Shown: one piece after another, positions 27,101-54,246 of the stretch
Numbering within the stretch: the stretch's first letter is position 1
Layout: the number at the start of each line of letters is the position of its first letter
NCBI RefSeq assembly: GCF_001649575.2
Contig: NC_051434.1
Location: 2,817,763-2,881,762 of the forward strand
Direction of reading: 5' to 3'
Origin: Kryptolebias marmoratus
Taxonomy: Eukaryota; Chordata; Actinopteri; Cyprinodontiformes; Rivulidae
DNA: 64,000 nucleotides
Program-made: the position numbers and the translations under genes
Notes under the pieces: generated by a model
The model's input: the letters and a program-made list of their open reading frames with translations, nothing else
The model's database searches: none
Told to the model about the DNA's origin: nothing

Positions 27101-29245
27101 TTTTTCACAGGCAAAGCTCCATCAGCAGTCTGCTGGGGGAGAGCATCAGAGGAGCCGGCTGTCAAAACCTGGATTGTAGAATCTGAAGGAGCTTGAAAGG
27201 TTGGAAGCAACAGAGACAAGAAGCTGCTCACCTGCAGGAGAGAAGGCCCTCATTGTGAGTGGAAAAGGTGAATTGTTTTCACTAAATGCTTCTCTGCAGG
27301 TGCTGATGAAGAAGGTTTGATGCTGCTGCGACTTCTTCTGGGTTTCATTCTTTTTAAATCTGGAAAACAAGTTGCAGCATGCATATATAGTGTGCAGAAT
27401 TTACTAATGATTTCATTTTGCTTAAAAATGCTGCTGCATTTTGACTTCAGAAAAGCATTAGTATTCAGAGATCAAGGCCTAAACTGTTTCAGCTCCTAAT
27501 ACTTTGGGAAAACAGTTTCAGGTATACATTTCTGGCAAGTAACAAAATAATTTATCAGTACCTTTTACTCCTTTAAAGTTGCTTTTTGGATGCAAGCTGT
27601 CAAAAAGGATTTTAGCATCAGGTGTGACACACATAATCTGTTGCACAAACCTAAGTTTTTGTGCCTCTGAGTTTCTACTGCAGGGAATTTCTTCTGTTTT
27701 AACCTCTAAGAAATAGCTTCACATGACACATTTGGTCAATAAGATCATGTCTTGGATTTTAAATGCTCCTCAGCTGAGAGGACAGGACAGAACAGGTGAA
27801 GCTGTTCATGGTTTGGGCTTCAAAAGAATCTCTTGCTCCTCCACTTCTTCTTCATCACCCCTCCTGTTTGTTGATCTGGAGGCAAAGAGCAGCCAGTAAT
27901 CGGATGACAGGAGATTGGAGCAATAAAGCTTACCTTAAGATCTTCTACCGGGAAATAAAACCTTGAAGCAATCCACCTCAAAACCCCTCAGCACCACCGC
28001 CGCTGCACCACCAGGTTTCTCCTGCATCCTGTCACAGGTTCATTCTGTGCTGCAAACTGACCACATCCTGACAATTTAACCTTTATTTGTGATAGATGTT
28101 GAGACTTTATTTTGCAAAACTGTGAATGAATGCAGGGATACAAATCTGCAGTTTTGAATTGATTATTTAGTTATATTATCTTGCAACTTTTTCTGTTGCA
28201 TCACATCTGAAAACTAAAAAGGTTCTCAAGTGAATATGATGCTGTTCCACTTATTATTAATAAATAACAATATGCAGCTTTTTAATGTTTAAATCCCATG
28301 TTTATCATTTCTTAAAGCACTCTGGAGTGATTTAAATAAGATTTTCTACTTACAACTAGCAATTATATTCCCTTGATGAGTAAAAGTCCAAAGTTTTAGC
28401 CCTGAAAGTTGCTCTTGTTGAAAGGCAGAAGTTGGCATTACGTCTGTCACACGTCAGCATCTCATTACAGAGAATTAGACCTGGACATTATACTACTGCA
28501 CGCAAAGCTTTAAGCAGGGGCAAAATAAAGGTTTGGTTTTTGTTTTAAGACTTAACAGATATATTCCTTAACAGAAACGTAATGCAAATCATGAATACAG
28601 ATTTCTTTGGTTAAACAGCTGCTTTAAAAAGTTAACTACAGAGCTGAGAAGCCCAGGACAGGATTGAAGTTTAGTTTTGTTCAAAACAAATAAGAAAAGA
28701 TGAAGAAGAAGGTAAAACTGATCTCAAAACAGTAAATAAGTAGAAGTCAAGATGATTGACATTTTAGACAAAAGGGGTAGTGTTTTTTTTATATATAAAA
28801 TAGCTTCTTTCTCTCTCCTCTGTTTCTTCCTCTGCTGCCATGTTTTTCCACCATAAGCTCACTTTACTGCCACTTTGTTGTAGGATTACATCTGTAAGTC
28901 AGACTTTAATCTTTGCTGGAAAAACAATGGTGCAAATGCAATCCAAGTGCTTTGCTTTGAGATTTCAGGGTAACTGAATCACCTTCAGACAAGCTCTTTG
29001 TGTACCCGTGTGTGATTTACAAGCTGTCAGGGTAAACCGGGGGGAAGGTAGCAGCCATAACTCACCCTGAGGTGTTCTCAAGAGTTATCTAATCTGTTGT
29101 CAGTGCAAAGAAATTAAACCCAAAGTATCTGAAGTCTGAAAAGTAACCTTCATGTCTTACTTTTACTTTTTTTGATTTGTTTTGTTTCCTGTTATAGAGT
29201 GACTGTTTCATTTTCCGTCAGTAACATCCTCCAGCATCTGTCGCC

Positions 29246-32200
29246 ATGGCAGCTGATAAAGCTGAAATAGATAAACTGAAAAAGGAGTGTGATACCCTCC
29301 GTACACAGATTGAGGTGAGCATTTCCTCTGTGGGATACTCTACTTCCTACTGAGTGTTAATTGTCTCTCCCTTCTTTCAGATTTTTAAACCTGACTTTAT
29401 CCATTAAAATAGAAAGAGATTTTTCTTGAATCATATACACCTAGTTTACTTTAAAAAGCTGCAAAATCACAAAAAAATAATGGACGAATATGTGGTCACA
29501 GAACATTTAATACAGTAAACATTACAATAGCTGCAGAGTGTGTTAATGAAACCAGTTTAGAGTCCATGTTATATTAAATTTATATCCCTTAAAGGCATCA
29601 GAAAATGAACTAATGACAGAGTTTGATGTCCTCTGATGAGCTTGTTCCTTTCCTCCTGACATGTTCTCCTCAGGCGGCTCGTAAGGCGGTGAATGACACC
29701 ACCATGACAGCAGCAGCCAGCGGTGTCGCCTCGGTGGGTCGGGTCCAACTGAAGCTCAGGAAGACACTCAAAGGCCACCTGGCTAAAATCTATGCCATGC
29801 ACTGGTCTGCAGACTCCAGGTAAATTACTGGGGGGGAAAGGGTTAAAAGCTTTGATTTTAACTGATATTCTGACTAAAGAGCAACATTTACACCAAAATG
29901 AGCAACATTTTACATGACTGATGTTTAGACAAAATATAAGTGAAGGAATTTTATTTAATTAGCTTCAGATTTATGCTTCATTTGTCCTGTTAAAGTTTGC
30001 TTTAACACTTGGATTAAATCATTTTGCATGACCACACTCTAAATGAAAAGCAGGAATATGTTTGCCAAGTTTACCTCATGTTACTGTGTCAATTTTAGTA
30101 ATTTGACCAATAAATTCTGTGTATGGTAACTTTATGTTAAAAAAACATGTTAGTTTAACTAAAGAAATCATAATTTCTGAGCACAAATACATGTTTTTTC
30201 TAGCTTGATATAATTTTGGAACCTAAAAAGTTAATTATTTACCTTTTTATTTCCCTGCAGCTCACAGTTTTTTATTTAAATTGGTTTAACATTTTAATTT
30301 AAGGGTTTTAAATTAGTTACCAGGTATTTTTAAACATGTTTCAATGATATAGACTTTTGTTAAGTGAGTGTGTTGTTTAATTTTGATTCATAACTGAATA
30401 ATTGTACACACAGAAATGTCAATAATGAGTAAAACAAGTTAGGTTTTTGCTTCATCCGTGTTAAACTTTGTCATTTTTTATTCTTTACTGACATCTTGTG
30501 GACAAAAAAATTAATTGTTCTTGATGTAAAAATGATCTCTTTAATAGGCAAATGGTCAGCGCATCACAGGATGGAAAGCTGCTTATCTGGGACTGTTTCA
30601 CTGGGAACAAGGTAGGATCCCATCCAAAACGTTCATTATACCTGAAATTACACATATTTTAACCACAAAGCTGTAAATCTTAAGCAGCACAGTTAATAAC
30701 AAACAATCAAAAGCATCTAATAGGTTCTTATTATGATGTTTTTACAAATATCAAAGAATATCATTTATGCATTTATACTTCATACAGTTGTTTTATTTAA
30801 AGTCAATTTAAAAACTGGAACAAATGCAGGTATATAAAAAGAGTGAAGTGAAGTTGTGATTAGCTGGAGGTTTTTGCCCAGTTGAATAAAAGTTGAATTA
30901 AGCGATGAGTTGTTAACAAATGAACAGAGCTGACCTTCCTCCTCCCAGCTGGTTGCCGTCCCTCTAAAGTCTGCCTGGGTGATGAGCGTTGCCTTCGCCC
31001 CCTCTGGTAACCTGGTGGCCAGCGGTGGTCTGGATAACATCTGCACAGTCTACAACATCAAGGCTGCCAGCCCCAAGACCCTCAGGGAGCTGGACGCACA
31101 CACAGGTCAGGAGGGTTTCCTTCAAAGGATTAAAGTTAAAATCACAGTAAAGAAAACAAGATGTTAAGAACTTTGTTTCCCATCCAGGTTACTTGTCTTG
31201 CTGCCGTTTCCTCAGTGATGCTGAGATCCTGACGGCCTCTGGTGACACCACCTGGTAGGTTTATCTGGAAATAACCTGAGATTAGTGGCAACGACTGTGT
31301 TTAAAATATAGATTAGACTTACAGGAAACATCTGTGCTTTAAAAGAAAGACACACAAATGACAGAAAAACTGAGATCTGACAAACCAGGTGCAGAAATGT
31401 TTGTTAGGAAATAAGAAAAACTTTGCTTCTTTTTCCCAAGTAAATGTTGCAACAAAGAAAAAAAGACTAATTCTATCAGCATCACAATGAAACATCACGC
31501 CTAAAAGCTTTTGCTGCCATTAAATCAAACACAGGCCACTAGTTCATCTTCATGCAAGTTTTGAATATTTTTCAAAATTCTAAGATAAAAAACAAAAATC
31601 CTTTTACATTTTACACTGAATGCTGTGAAAAGGCTGTGAGGATCATGAACTCAGCCCCTGAAGCTGCTCTCTGGATTTTAGGTTACTTATTTATCTTTAT
31701 TTTGTTCATTTTAGACTTGCCTGGCAACACAGTTTGTCCTCAGATGTCTCAGATGTCATGAATGACAACAAACAGGGTTCTGAAACTATTCTTTTTTCAG
31801 CATTAGACAGTTTGAATTATCTTATTCTTATTATTTCTCAGTATTTTAAGGATGAACCAGCTGGTAATGATGTAACTATTAGCTTTAGAGAAAATTGTGC
31901 ATTTTAGTATGACATTTTAAATTATTAGTTATTTATTTAGTCACTCACATATGTATTTATTTATTTAAACTTATTGTTCTGATGCTTTTTTTATTTTTAT
32001 TTTTCTAATAAACGTGGTTCTGTGGCTGTTGCACTTGCTGTAGTTTTATTGTCAGTATTTGTTATGAAACTGTGAGGCTGGAAACATAAGATAAATCACT
32101 AATTCTCCCATTTCAAACATCTTCAAACACTTGTTTATCACACACCAAACCTTTGACTTCATGACATCATTTGGTTCTTTTTTTTCCATCATTTAACTTG

Positions 32201-33871
32201 TCCTAAATATTAGATGTCACAGAGAATGGACATAAACAAGACGTTAAACCTGAGACATTAAATCCGTCAGACTCATTACTGATGAGATCCAAAATGAAGC
32301 AAATTTCTTATTTCTTTCCTCTGTCCTCCTTCCTCTTTTTGTCCCCCGTCCCGCCCAGCTGTCTCTGGGACATAGAGACTGGCAAGCAGAAGACTGTCTT
32401 CACCAACCACATTGGGGACTGCATGTCTCTGGCTCTGTCTCCGGACATGAAGTTCTTCATCTCTGGAGCCTGCGACTCTCTGGCCAAGCTGTGGGACCTG
32501 AGGGAAGGGTCCTGCAAGCAGACCTTCTCCGGACACACCAGCGACATCAACGCCATCTCTGTGAGGATGCTGCAGAGCCTCACACACTCACACACACACC
32601 AGAAATAACACAACCTGTTTGTCAGGATGTCACACTCAGATCTGGATGGGTAACAAACTGAGTGGAAGAACTGCAGGATCTGTTTTTATAATGACCAGTA
32701 TTTGATGTCTGACTGGTAAAATCTCGCTTATGAATACACAATTCTCACCCTAAAACAGAATTCATTTACATCATTTTTTAAAACATTTTGAGGTAGCATT
32801 GTGTTGGAAGTGGTGGATCAGGTCAGAAAAATATACAACTACTAACCTCTTGTCTAACATTTAAGCACAAACTGTTTCTTCAGTTCTTCCCCAGTGGAAA
32901 CGCCATCATCACAGGCTCCGACGACTGTTCCTGCAAAATGTACGACCTGCGCTCTGACCAGGAGGTGATCAACTACACCGACGCCAGCCTGAACGCCGGC
33001 GTCACATCCTTGGCTCTCTCCAGCTCGGGCCGCCTTATCTTTGCAGGTTACGACGACTTCAACTGCCACATCTGGGACTCACTGAAGGGAGAGAAAGTTG
33101 GTGAGGCATTCTTAGAAATCAAGAAATCTGTACATTTTAGATGCTTTGTGAGTGATTTAGGTCGATTGTGCAATGAAACAAAAATGAAATGCGACAAAAA
33201 GACATTTGATGACCTTTTTATTTTGGAGATTTTTAACTGAATCATACAATTTATTATAAAAATAGAATAAACATCATGCAGCATCATTAAAACCTGCAGT
33301 GAAGAGTTTGACTAAAGGACTCAAAAGAATAATTTTCACATTTTAACATGTAGGCACTGCAAACAAACTGTATGTTCACTAATTACACACAAAATGCAAG
33401 CTTGACATATAAAATAAATGTCTTTTGTCACAGCAGTTTATATATATATTTTCTTTTTTGCTTCCTTTAACTTCCTCTTCCTGTTTTATTTCTATTTGTG
33501 ATGTTTTTTTAGTCATATCTAAATCTCTTTCTTATGTCTTCTAATACTTTTGCTATCTTTCAATCCTTTTCACTTCACCCTTCACCTTCCCTCTGACCTT
33601 TTTCTTTTCATACTTTTCTATTTTTTTATTTTGCAATGTCTTTCATTCTATTTTTCCCCATGTACAGTTTTTTTTCACATATTTCCTTCTTTTTTAATGT
33701 GTTTATTTATGATGCATCTCTCATCTTTTATACTTTGCCATCATCGTCTCTCTGCCTCCTCCAGGTGTTCTCTCCGGCCACGACAACAGGGTGAGCTGCA
33801 CCGGCGTCCCCGCTGACGGGATGGGCGTCTGCACAGGATCCTGGGACAGCTTCCTCAAACTGTGGAACTGA
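29246..33871 (+). CDS. gnb3: G-protein subunit beta-3 (transducin-type, WD40 propeller)
   Basis: Eight coding exons, 29246-29314, 29674-29819, 30548-30611, 30949-31105, 31188-31254, 32359-32560, 32884-33100 and 33765-33871, join in frame into 342 residues against 340 in human GNB3. The start has a strong Kozak context (cgccATGg). The N-terminal helix ([18 protein letters not shown]) pairs with the gamma subunit. Seven WD40 repeats follow from about residue 50, with the family signatures [62 protein letters not shown] and terminal [11 protein letters not shown]. Gnb3 forms the cone-transducin and ON-bipolar beta-gamma dimer. The AADKAEI start resembles fish Gnb3 rather than Gnb1, Gnb2 or Gnb4; whether a or b co-orthologue is unknown. 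Exon 29674-29819 (146 bases) equals the mammalian 39- and 107-base exons combined. Two AATAAA hexamers follow within 35 bases of the stop. Confidence 0.94.
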
Positions 33872-33895
33872 GACATTTCAAGAAAGGAGAAGAAA

Positions 33896-33905
33896 AATAA
33901 ATAAA
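33896..33905 (+). promoter_or_regulatory. Candidate gnb3 polyadenylation signals (two overlapping AATAAA)
   Basis: AATAAATAAA begins 25 bases after the gnb3 stop codon. If used, the 3' UTR would be very short; further AT-rich hexamers downstream could be used instead. Confidence 0.35.
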
Positions 33906-35879
33906 TTCATTAAAATAAAAACAAACCTCAGAAGAAAAGAGAAGGAGAGAGAGAAGGAGAGGAAGAAGGGATGAAAATATGAAAGAGGAGAGAAGAGAAG
34001 ACCTTCTCCTTTCTCTGTCTTCATCTCTTCATCTCTTCCTCTTCCTCGTTGTGAAAGAGCCACACTGTTAAACGATGCCGACGCGTCCTGCTGAATGTAC
34101 AGAAGAGCTTCATCGCCGTCAAGATGATTCAGATACTGAAACACATTTTTAAAAATAGCACATTAAATTAAAAAAACAGCAACAGAACAAAGAATAAAAT
34201 CCATCTAAGAACATCAAGAACATGTAGATTTTTAAAAATTAAAGAAGAAAATTCATTATTATTGAAAATTTGTTATAGAATAAGATATTTATTTTTGTCT
34301 TTGAGATCTTTAACTTGTAACTGAACCCAACCTAGATGAGAGACTGGCATGTAAATTTATTTCTATTTAACAGTTTAATAATTAGAATAAAAAACTGATG
34401 TATATCTTGTTCTCTTTTTCTTTTTGTGGGGCTGCAAACATCCAAAGTGTTGTAAAGTTATCATGGCTCACCTGCAAACAACTGCTTAAAACACACAAGG
34501 TTTATTCCAACATGGCTGATGTGATCATGTGACCATCTCAGATAAATGATGATTTAAAGGCGGAAGTTCCAAACTAAACAAAGCAGTCTTTAAAAACCTT
34601 TAAAGCTAATTTCACCTCCCTGGGCTCTGCAGCATTTTGTAGTTTTTGTGCAACTCTAATGTAAAAAAGACAAAGTTTCTGGAAAATCTTTCTAATAAAT
34701 AGAGTTCTGCATTAAAATCATATCAGTGTTTGTGTCTCTCTGCATTTATTTCCAGAATTTACCTAAAAATGTGGCCGCATTTCTACATTTAAAACAACAG
34801 TGTTGTGCATAACTTCTAATTTCTTTACATTTTATATCCAAGCAGCTGGATTTTCTTGTAATTTTTTAAAGTGGTTTTGATCAATAGTTCTCCAAACATT
34901 TTTAGGATCTTTTTGACTCATTTTCAGTGCATTATATGAGCGTTTTCAGAGGAATACTGAACAAAAAACTGTCCAGTGAGTGCTTAAAATTTGAGAAAAG
35001 TGGACAAAAGACAATGTGTCAGATCTAAAACATCAATCTCAATGAGACGAGCAGCACCTGAGAGTTGCTTTTAAAAAACTAAAATCTAAAAAACATTTAA
35101 GAGAGAAATTTAAGAAAAAAAATTTCATGAAATACCTGAAACTTTCCGTTGATCATAAATTATATGACAAGTTTTCAGTTATGAACTCAAATCACCTCGT
35201 TGGTGCTAAAATATTCCTTTTTATCTGTTATCTTTGTTTATTTTTATGATTTGGGAGCAAACTGTCTGTGAGAGACATTTTTAAAACTGGTTCTTTGCTA
35301 AGTTGTTTGTGTGAACAAATCACTGGTTCATCCCTTGAGTCCAGGAGCTCTTTTGTGCCTGGATGGTTCATATATCAGAGCTAAATGGTTTAACAAACAG
35401 AAAAACAAACAAAAACTTCCTTCTGGAAATGGCCAGGGACTGAAAATGTGGAAAAAAAAACAGCCAGTAAATTTTCCAAAGCCATAGGAAAAAGACCAAT
35501 TTAAAACATTACAAGAAAGTCTGGCTGCTTGGACAGAAAACATACAAAAATCAAGAGTGGACTCAGACTTTTGCACAGTATTGTGTCTTTAAACCTAATG
35601 TTACAAAGATTTTTACCTAAATCTGTTAATTACACAAAATCAGCAAAGATAAATAAATGATGGAGTTAGTAAAGGTAAAAATCTTATTTTTTAGGCTTCA
35701 AGAAATCCAAATTTACTAATATTTACTATTTAGTTGATGAACACATCCAGTTAGCAAATATTGTACTCATTAAAAACTGAAATGTTACATTTTGTTATTT
35801 TGTTTGGTATTTGAGCTGCTGTGTATATGTTCATGTGATAAAATCCAAGTTTGAAACTTTCCAGGAGTTTTCAGTCAGC

Positions 35880-35894
35880 TCAGCAGGGGGCAGT
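35880..35894 (+). promoter_or_regulatory. CTCF-like motif upstream of tpi1
   Basis: TCAGCAGGGGGCAGT matches the CTCF core CCASYAGRKGGCRSY at 14 of 15 positions and lies about 170 bases before the tpi1 start codon. It is a motif match only. Confidence 0.4.
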
Positions 35895-35997
35895 AAAGAG
35901 CCAAGAGCTTCTCCATTCTTCCTAATCCCAGGGCTGAAGAGCCCAGATCACCTCCGGTGTTCGGTGCTGATAGTTCCCTCTGCACCTGAGCACCTGA

Positions 35998-41555
<5,558 letters not shown>

Positions 41556-41568
41556 CGCACCCAGACAG

Positions 41569-41574
41569 AATAAA
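41569..41574 (+). promoter_or_regulatory. Candidate tpi1 polyadenylation signal
   Basis: AATAAA lies 14 bases after the tpi1 stop, with a second copy at 41586-41591. The region is AT-rich, and signals farther downstream (for example near 41833) are equally possible. Confidence 0.4.
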
Positions 41575-42981
41575 ATTTAATAAGGAATAAAAAAGCACTT
41601 TATTCACTGTTTGTCTGCAGGCTGCACCGACTGATCCACATAAACATGTCTGTTAAATTTAAAAAAATGTTTAATAAGTTTTTATTTTGTAGTTTTATCT
41701 GTAAATTGTGATTTAGGTCTTACCTTACAGAAGTCATGGGTTGATATTTTAGTAAAGTCACTTTTCCTTCATGTGCTGTTAAATTTACTGGTGATATTTT
41801 GTTTTATGTCTGTCTTCACCTACATTACTTGAATAAACCGCAGGAATAATGTAGCTCTCACCAACAACAGGAACTAAAGCTTTACAATAATATCTTTACT
41901 GAAGTTTGCTAATAAAGAGTTTGAGGAAAACTGACGTAAAATGCAAACAAATAAATAAATAAATTGTGGGAAAAATGTTCATTTGGTGGTTTATTTGCAT
42001 TGTATCTAATGTGAATGGGATTTGCAAACAAAAAAAATGTTTTTTAAAGAACTAAAGTGATCTCAATGAATTCATAGGGGAAAATATTTGTAAATAAAGT
42101 TAAATATTTTCAAAAACCTTAAGTCATAGCACTCATCTCCTGAATGAGCTGAACATTTTGATTTATCATTAGCTAAAATAACACATAATATGCAGGAGTG
42201 GTTAAATTGTTATTAAAACAGGAAAACAACTGGGAATACACATAATGAGCTGAAGGAACAAATAAGGACAAAATGCTATAAATTGTAAATTAACATTTTC
42301 TTTTTATTTCACATATTTTCACATAATTTGCAGTGACAAGCTTTCTGATAATGATTAGTTTTTTTCTTTGCTCTTTCTTCTGTTTCAACACTACTCTATG
42401 GACATTCGGGGGGGGGAACCAAAGGGGTCAAAGAGACTCAAAGTTAGATTTATTTCTCTTCCTTAAGACAGAGGCAGGACTTCAAGCATGAAAGACACGT
42501 CATCAGGATCACATCGGCGTGAGAAGAAAAAGGAACACAGACACAGACGGGACGAGAAGAAGGAGACTAAAAGAGAAAGGATGGAGTGCAGAGGTGGGAG
42601 GAGTGCAGGTTTGAGTGTCCAGGTGTGTGTTTACACGTGTTACAGAGTGGAGTTTTACTGCTTTCACTCAACTGCATCATCCTCGTTTTGGTCTTAAGAG
42701 TTAGACTTGTTCCATCTCTTTCAGTCTAAGTTATTCTACATTATTTCTACTTTACCTCTTTGTTTTTACAACATTAATCTTTATTTTTGCAGGTTTCTCT
42801 TCTGGCTGTACATGAACTATCCCTACAGTAACAGTGCATGTCTGGCTTTTATATTTTTAAGGTTTTCCCCTGCATGTGCGTTTTCAGGTGTTGCATCTGC
42901 GTACGCTGCGTGTGTGTGTGTGTGTTTCATGTGCATACAGTTTCACCTCCCTTCTTTAAGTCAAGTGCATAAATTTATTTG

Positions 42982-42987
42982 TTTATT
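42982..42987 (-). promoter_or_regulatory. Candidate eno2 polyadenylation signal
   Basis: AATAAA on the minus strand about 143 bases beyond the eno2 stop, with a second copy at 42974-42979. The position suits a 3' end but is unproven. Confidence 0.45.
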
Positions 42988-43129
42988 TAGCTTGGCTCTT
43001 TAGCGAGTGTGTTTTCCTGAATTTGTGTGGTCGTTCTTTGTACATGGCTCATTCCTTGTTTGTCGTTGGTGTCAGTTTGTGTGGGTGTTGGCGTGCATAA
43101 GTGTGTGTGAGTCATTCGTTCGGTCAGTT

Positions 43130-52974
<9,845 letters not shown>

Positions 52975-53241
52975 CCTGAGAGACACAGGAAGGAACGAGA
53001 CGCCATGAGTGACCTCATCGTCAGTCATACAAATCCTGCATCCAATAAAAGCCCAAATGGTAAACATGTTCTTAAACGCTCAGGTTTGATAACTAAAACA
53101 AACAATAAACTGGTAAATTAATTTTATACTTTCCAGCACTGAAATAAGATGGAAGAAGGGAAAACAAATCTAGAGGCAAAATCTCAAAAAAGAATATTTT
53201 TACACTGAAAACACTAAAGACTGCAATGTCTAAAACACATT

Positions 53242-53263
53242 CACACACACACACACACACACA
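53242..53263 (+). repeat. (CA)n microsatellite
   Basis: Eleven uninterrupted CA units about 270 bases upstream of the eno2 start codon, within the presumed first intron or 5' region. Confidence 0.9.
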
Positions 53264-54180
53264 GCTGATATATTTCCACTTTTTAAAAACAAAAATCTTA
53301 CAGGAAGTTGTAAATTATGCAGATTTTTCTCATTATATTCTGACTGGATTTGTCCAGAAACTGTTTTTTTCTGTAATATTTATGTGGATAATAAAATCAA
53401 CAGGTCTTTAATTTTGTTAATAGCTAAAACTACTTATCTTCATAATAGATGCCCAGAAGTGTACACTGTTCACTCCTGCTGTCTCATATATTAACTCCCA
53501 AATATTAAATGTGTGTCAGATTTATGTTAGTATAGTTCATAAAAAGCTAAACTGTCTTATGTGGGGAAATAATCCCTTAATGTTATGTTAATGGGAATAA
53601 ATTAGAAATTGGCAATTTTCCAGCTCTAGGTTTTTCTCGACATATGTTCACTCTGTTGATGCTTTCAGAGCGACTTTTCAGGTTTCAGCTGGAGCTGTTT
53701 ACTCCTGCTGCTTTTTGTTTCCCAGGAGGAAGATGTCGGAAACTCTTCCAGCGTTGATGCAGGCAGGAAGCAGCTTCTGGTGCCAGTCGACACTCAGAAA
53801 AACACCTCAGTCCCAGAGGGATTCACCTACGCAGGTCACAGCATCAGAACGCCACGCTGTAGAAAATCAGCAGTTTATACAACACTGTATTGCCACAGCT
53901 GCTATTTATTTTCTCTTATTGGGCTCTTTCACAGCTGTAAAAGTATTTTTTCTTAGACGTATATATTTGGATTTTTCATAGACAGTGAATTCACTGACGA
54001 CAAAAACTTAAATATATCAAATAAATATTTAAACTCGATGCAGTTGAACTCGAAACCTTTATGCAGAACAATTTTATAACCAATCTCAACATTACAAACA
54101 TTGCAATATGTTAAATATTTGACACCCAAATCAGTGTCAGTGTTAAGGTGGTAAGTTGAGGAACAACATTCATGATGGTG

Positions 54181-54246
54181 TCTCCAGAATGTCTCCAGAA
54201 TGTCTCCAGAATGTCTTCAGAATGTCTCCAGAATGTCTCCAGAATG
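54181..54246 (+). repeat. 11-bp minisatellite, six copies
   Basis: The unit TCTCCAGAATG is repeated six times head to tail, one copy with a C-to-T change (TCTTCAGAATG). Because 11 is not a multiple of three, the repeat reads differently in successive copies; the open frames through it are chance. Confidence 0.92.

Larger units (their letters stand above)
22889..29245. other. Interval between the lectin gene and gnb3; no gene recognised
   Basis: This 6.4 kb starts with the lectin 3' UTR and ends with the gnb3 promoter and 5' UTR. Open frames at 26171-26407, 26478-26687, 26895-27179 and 27146-27370 have no family features. A perfect match to the CTCF core is at 24133-24147. A possible splice acceptor (ttttccgtcag, ending 29221) just before the gnb3 ATG suggests an upstream non-coding exon, but I could not place it. 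Confidence 0.6.
41556..43129. other. Interval between convergent tpi1 and eno2
   Basis: It holds the 3' UTRs of both genes. The frame at 42488-42697 starts with a Lys/Arg-rich stretch but lacks family features. Short (AAAT) and (GT) tracts occur, for example 42909-42926. No gene is recognised. Confidence 0.6.

Noticed and set aside
27060..27260. Possible gnb3 5' non-coding exon and promoter
   Set aside because: Local composition changes and a GTGAGT-like donor is present, but nothing ties it to the acceptor before the gnb3 ATG; too weak to annotate.
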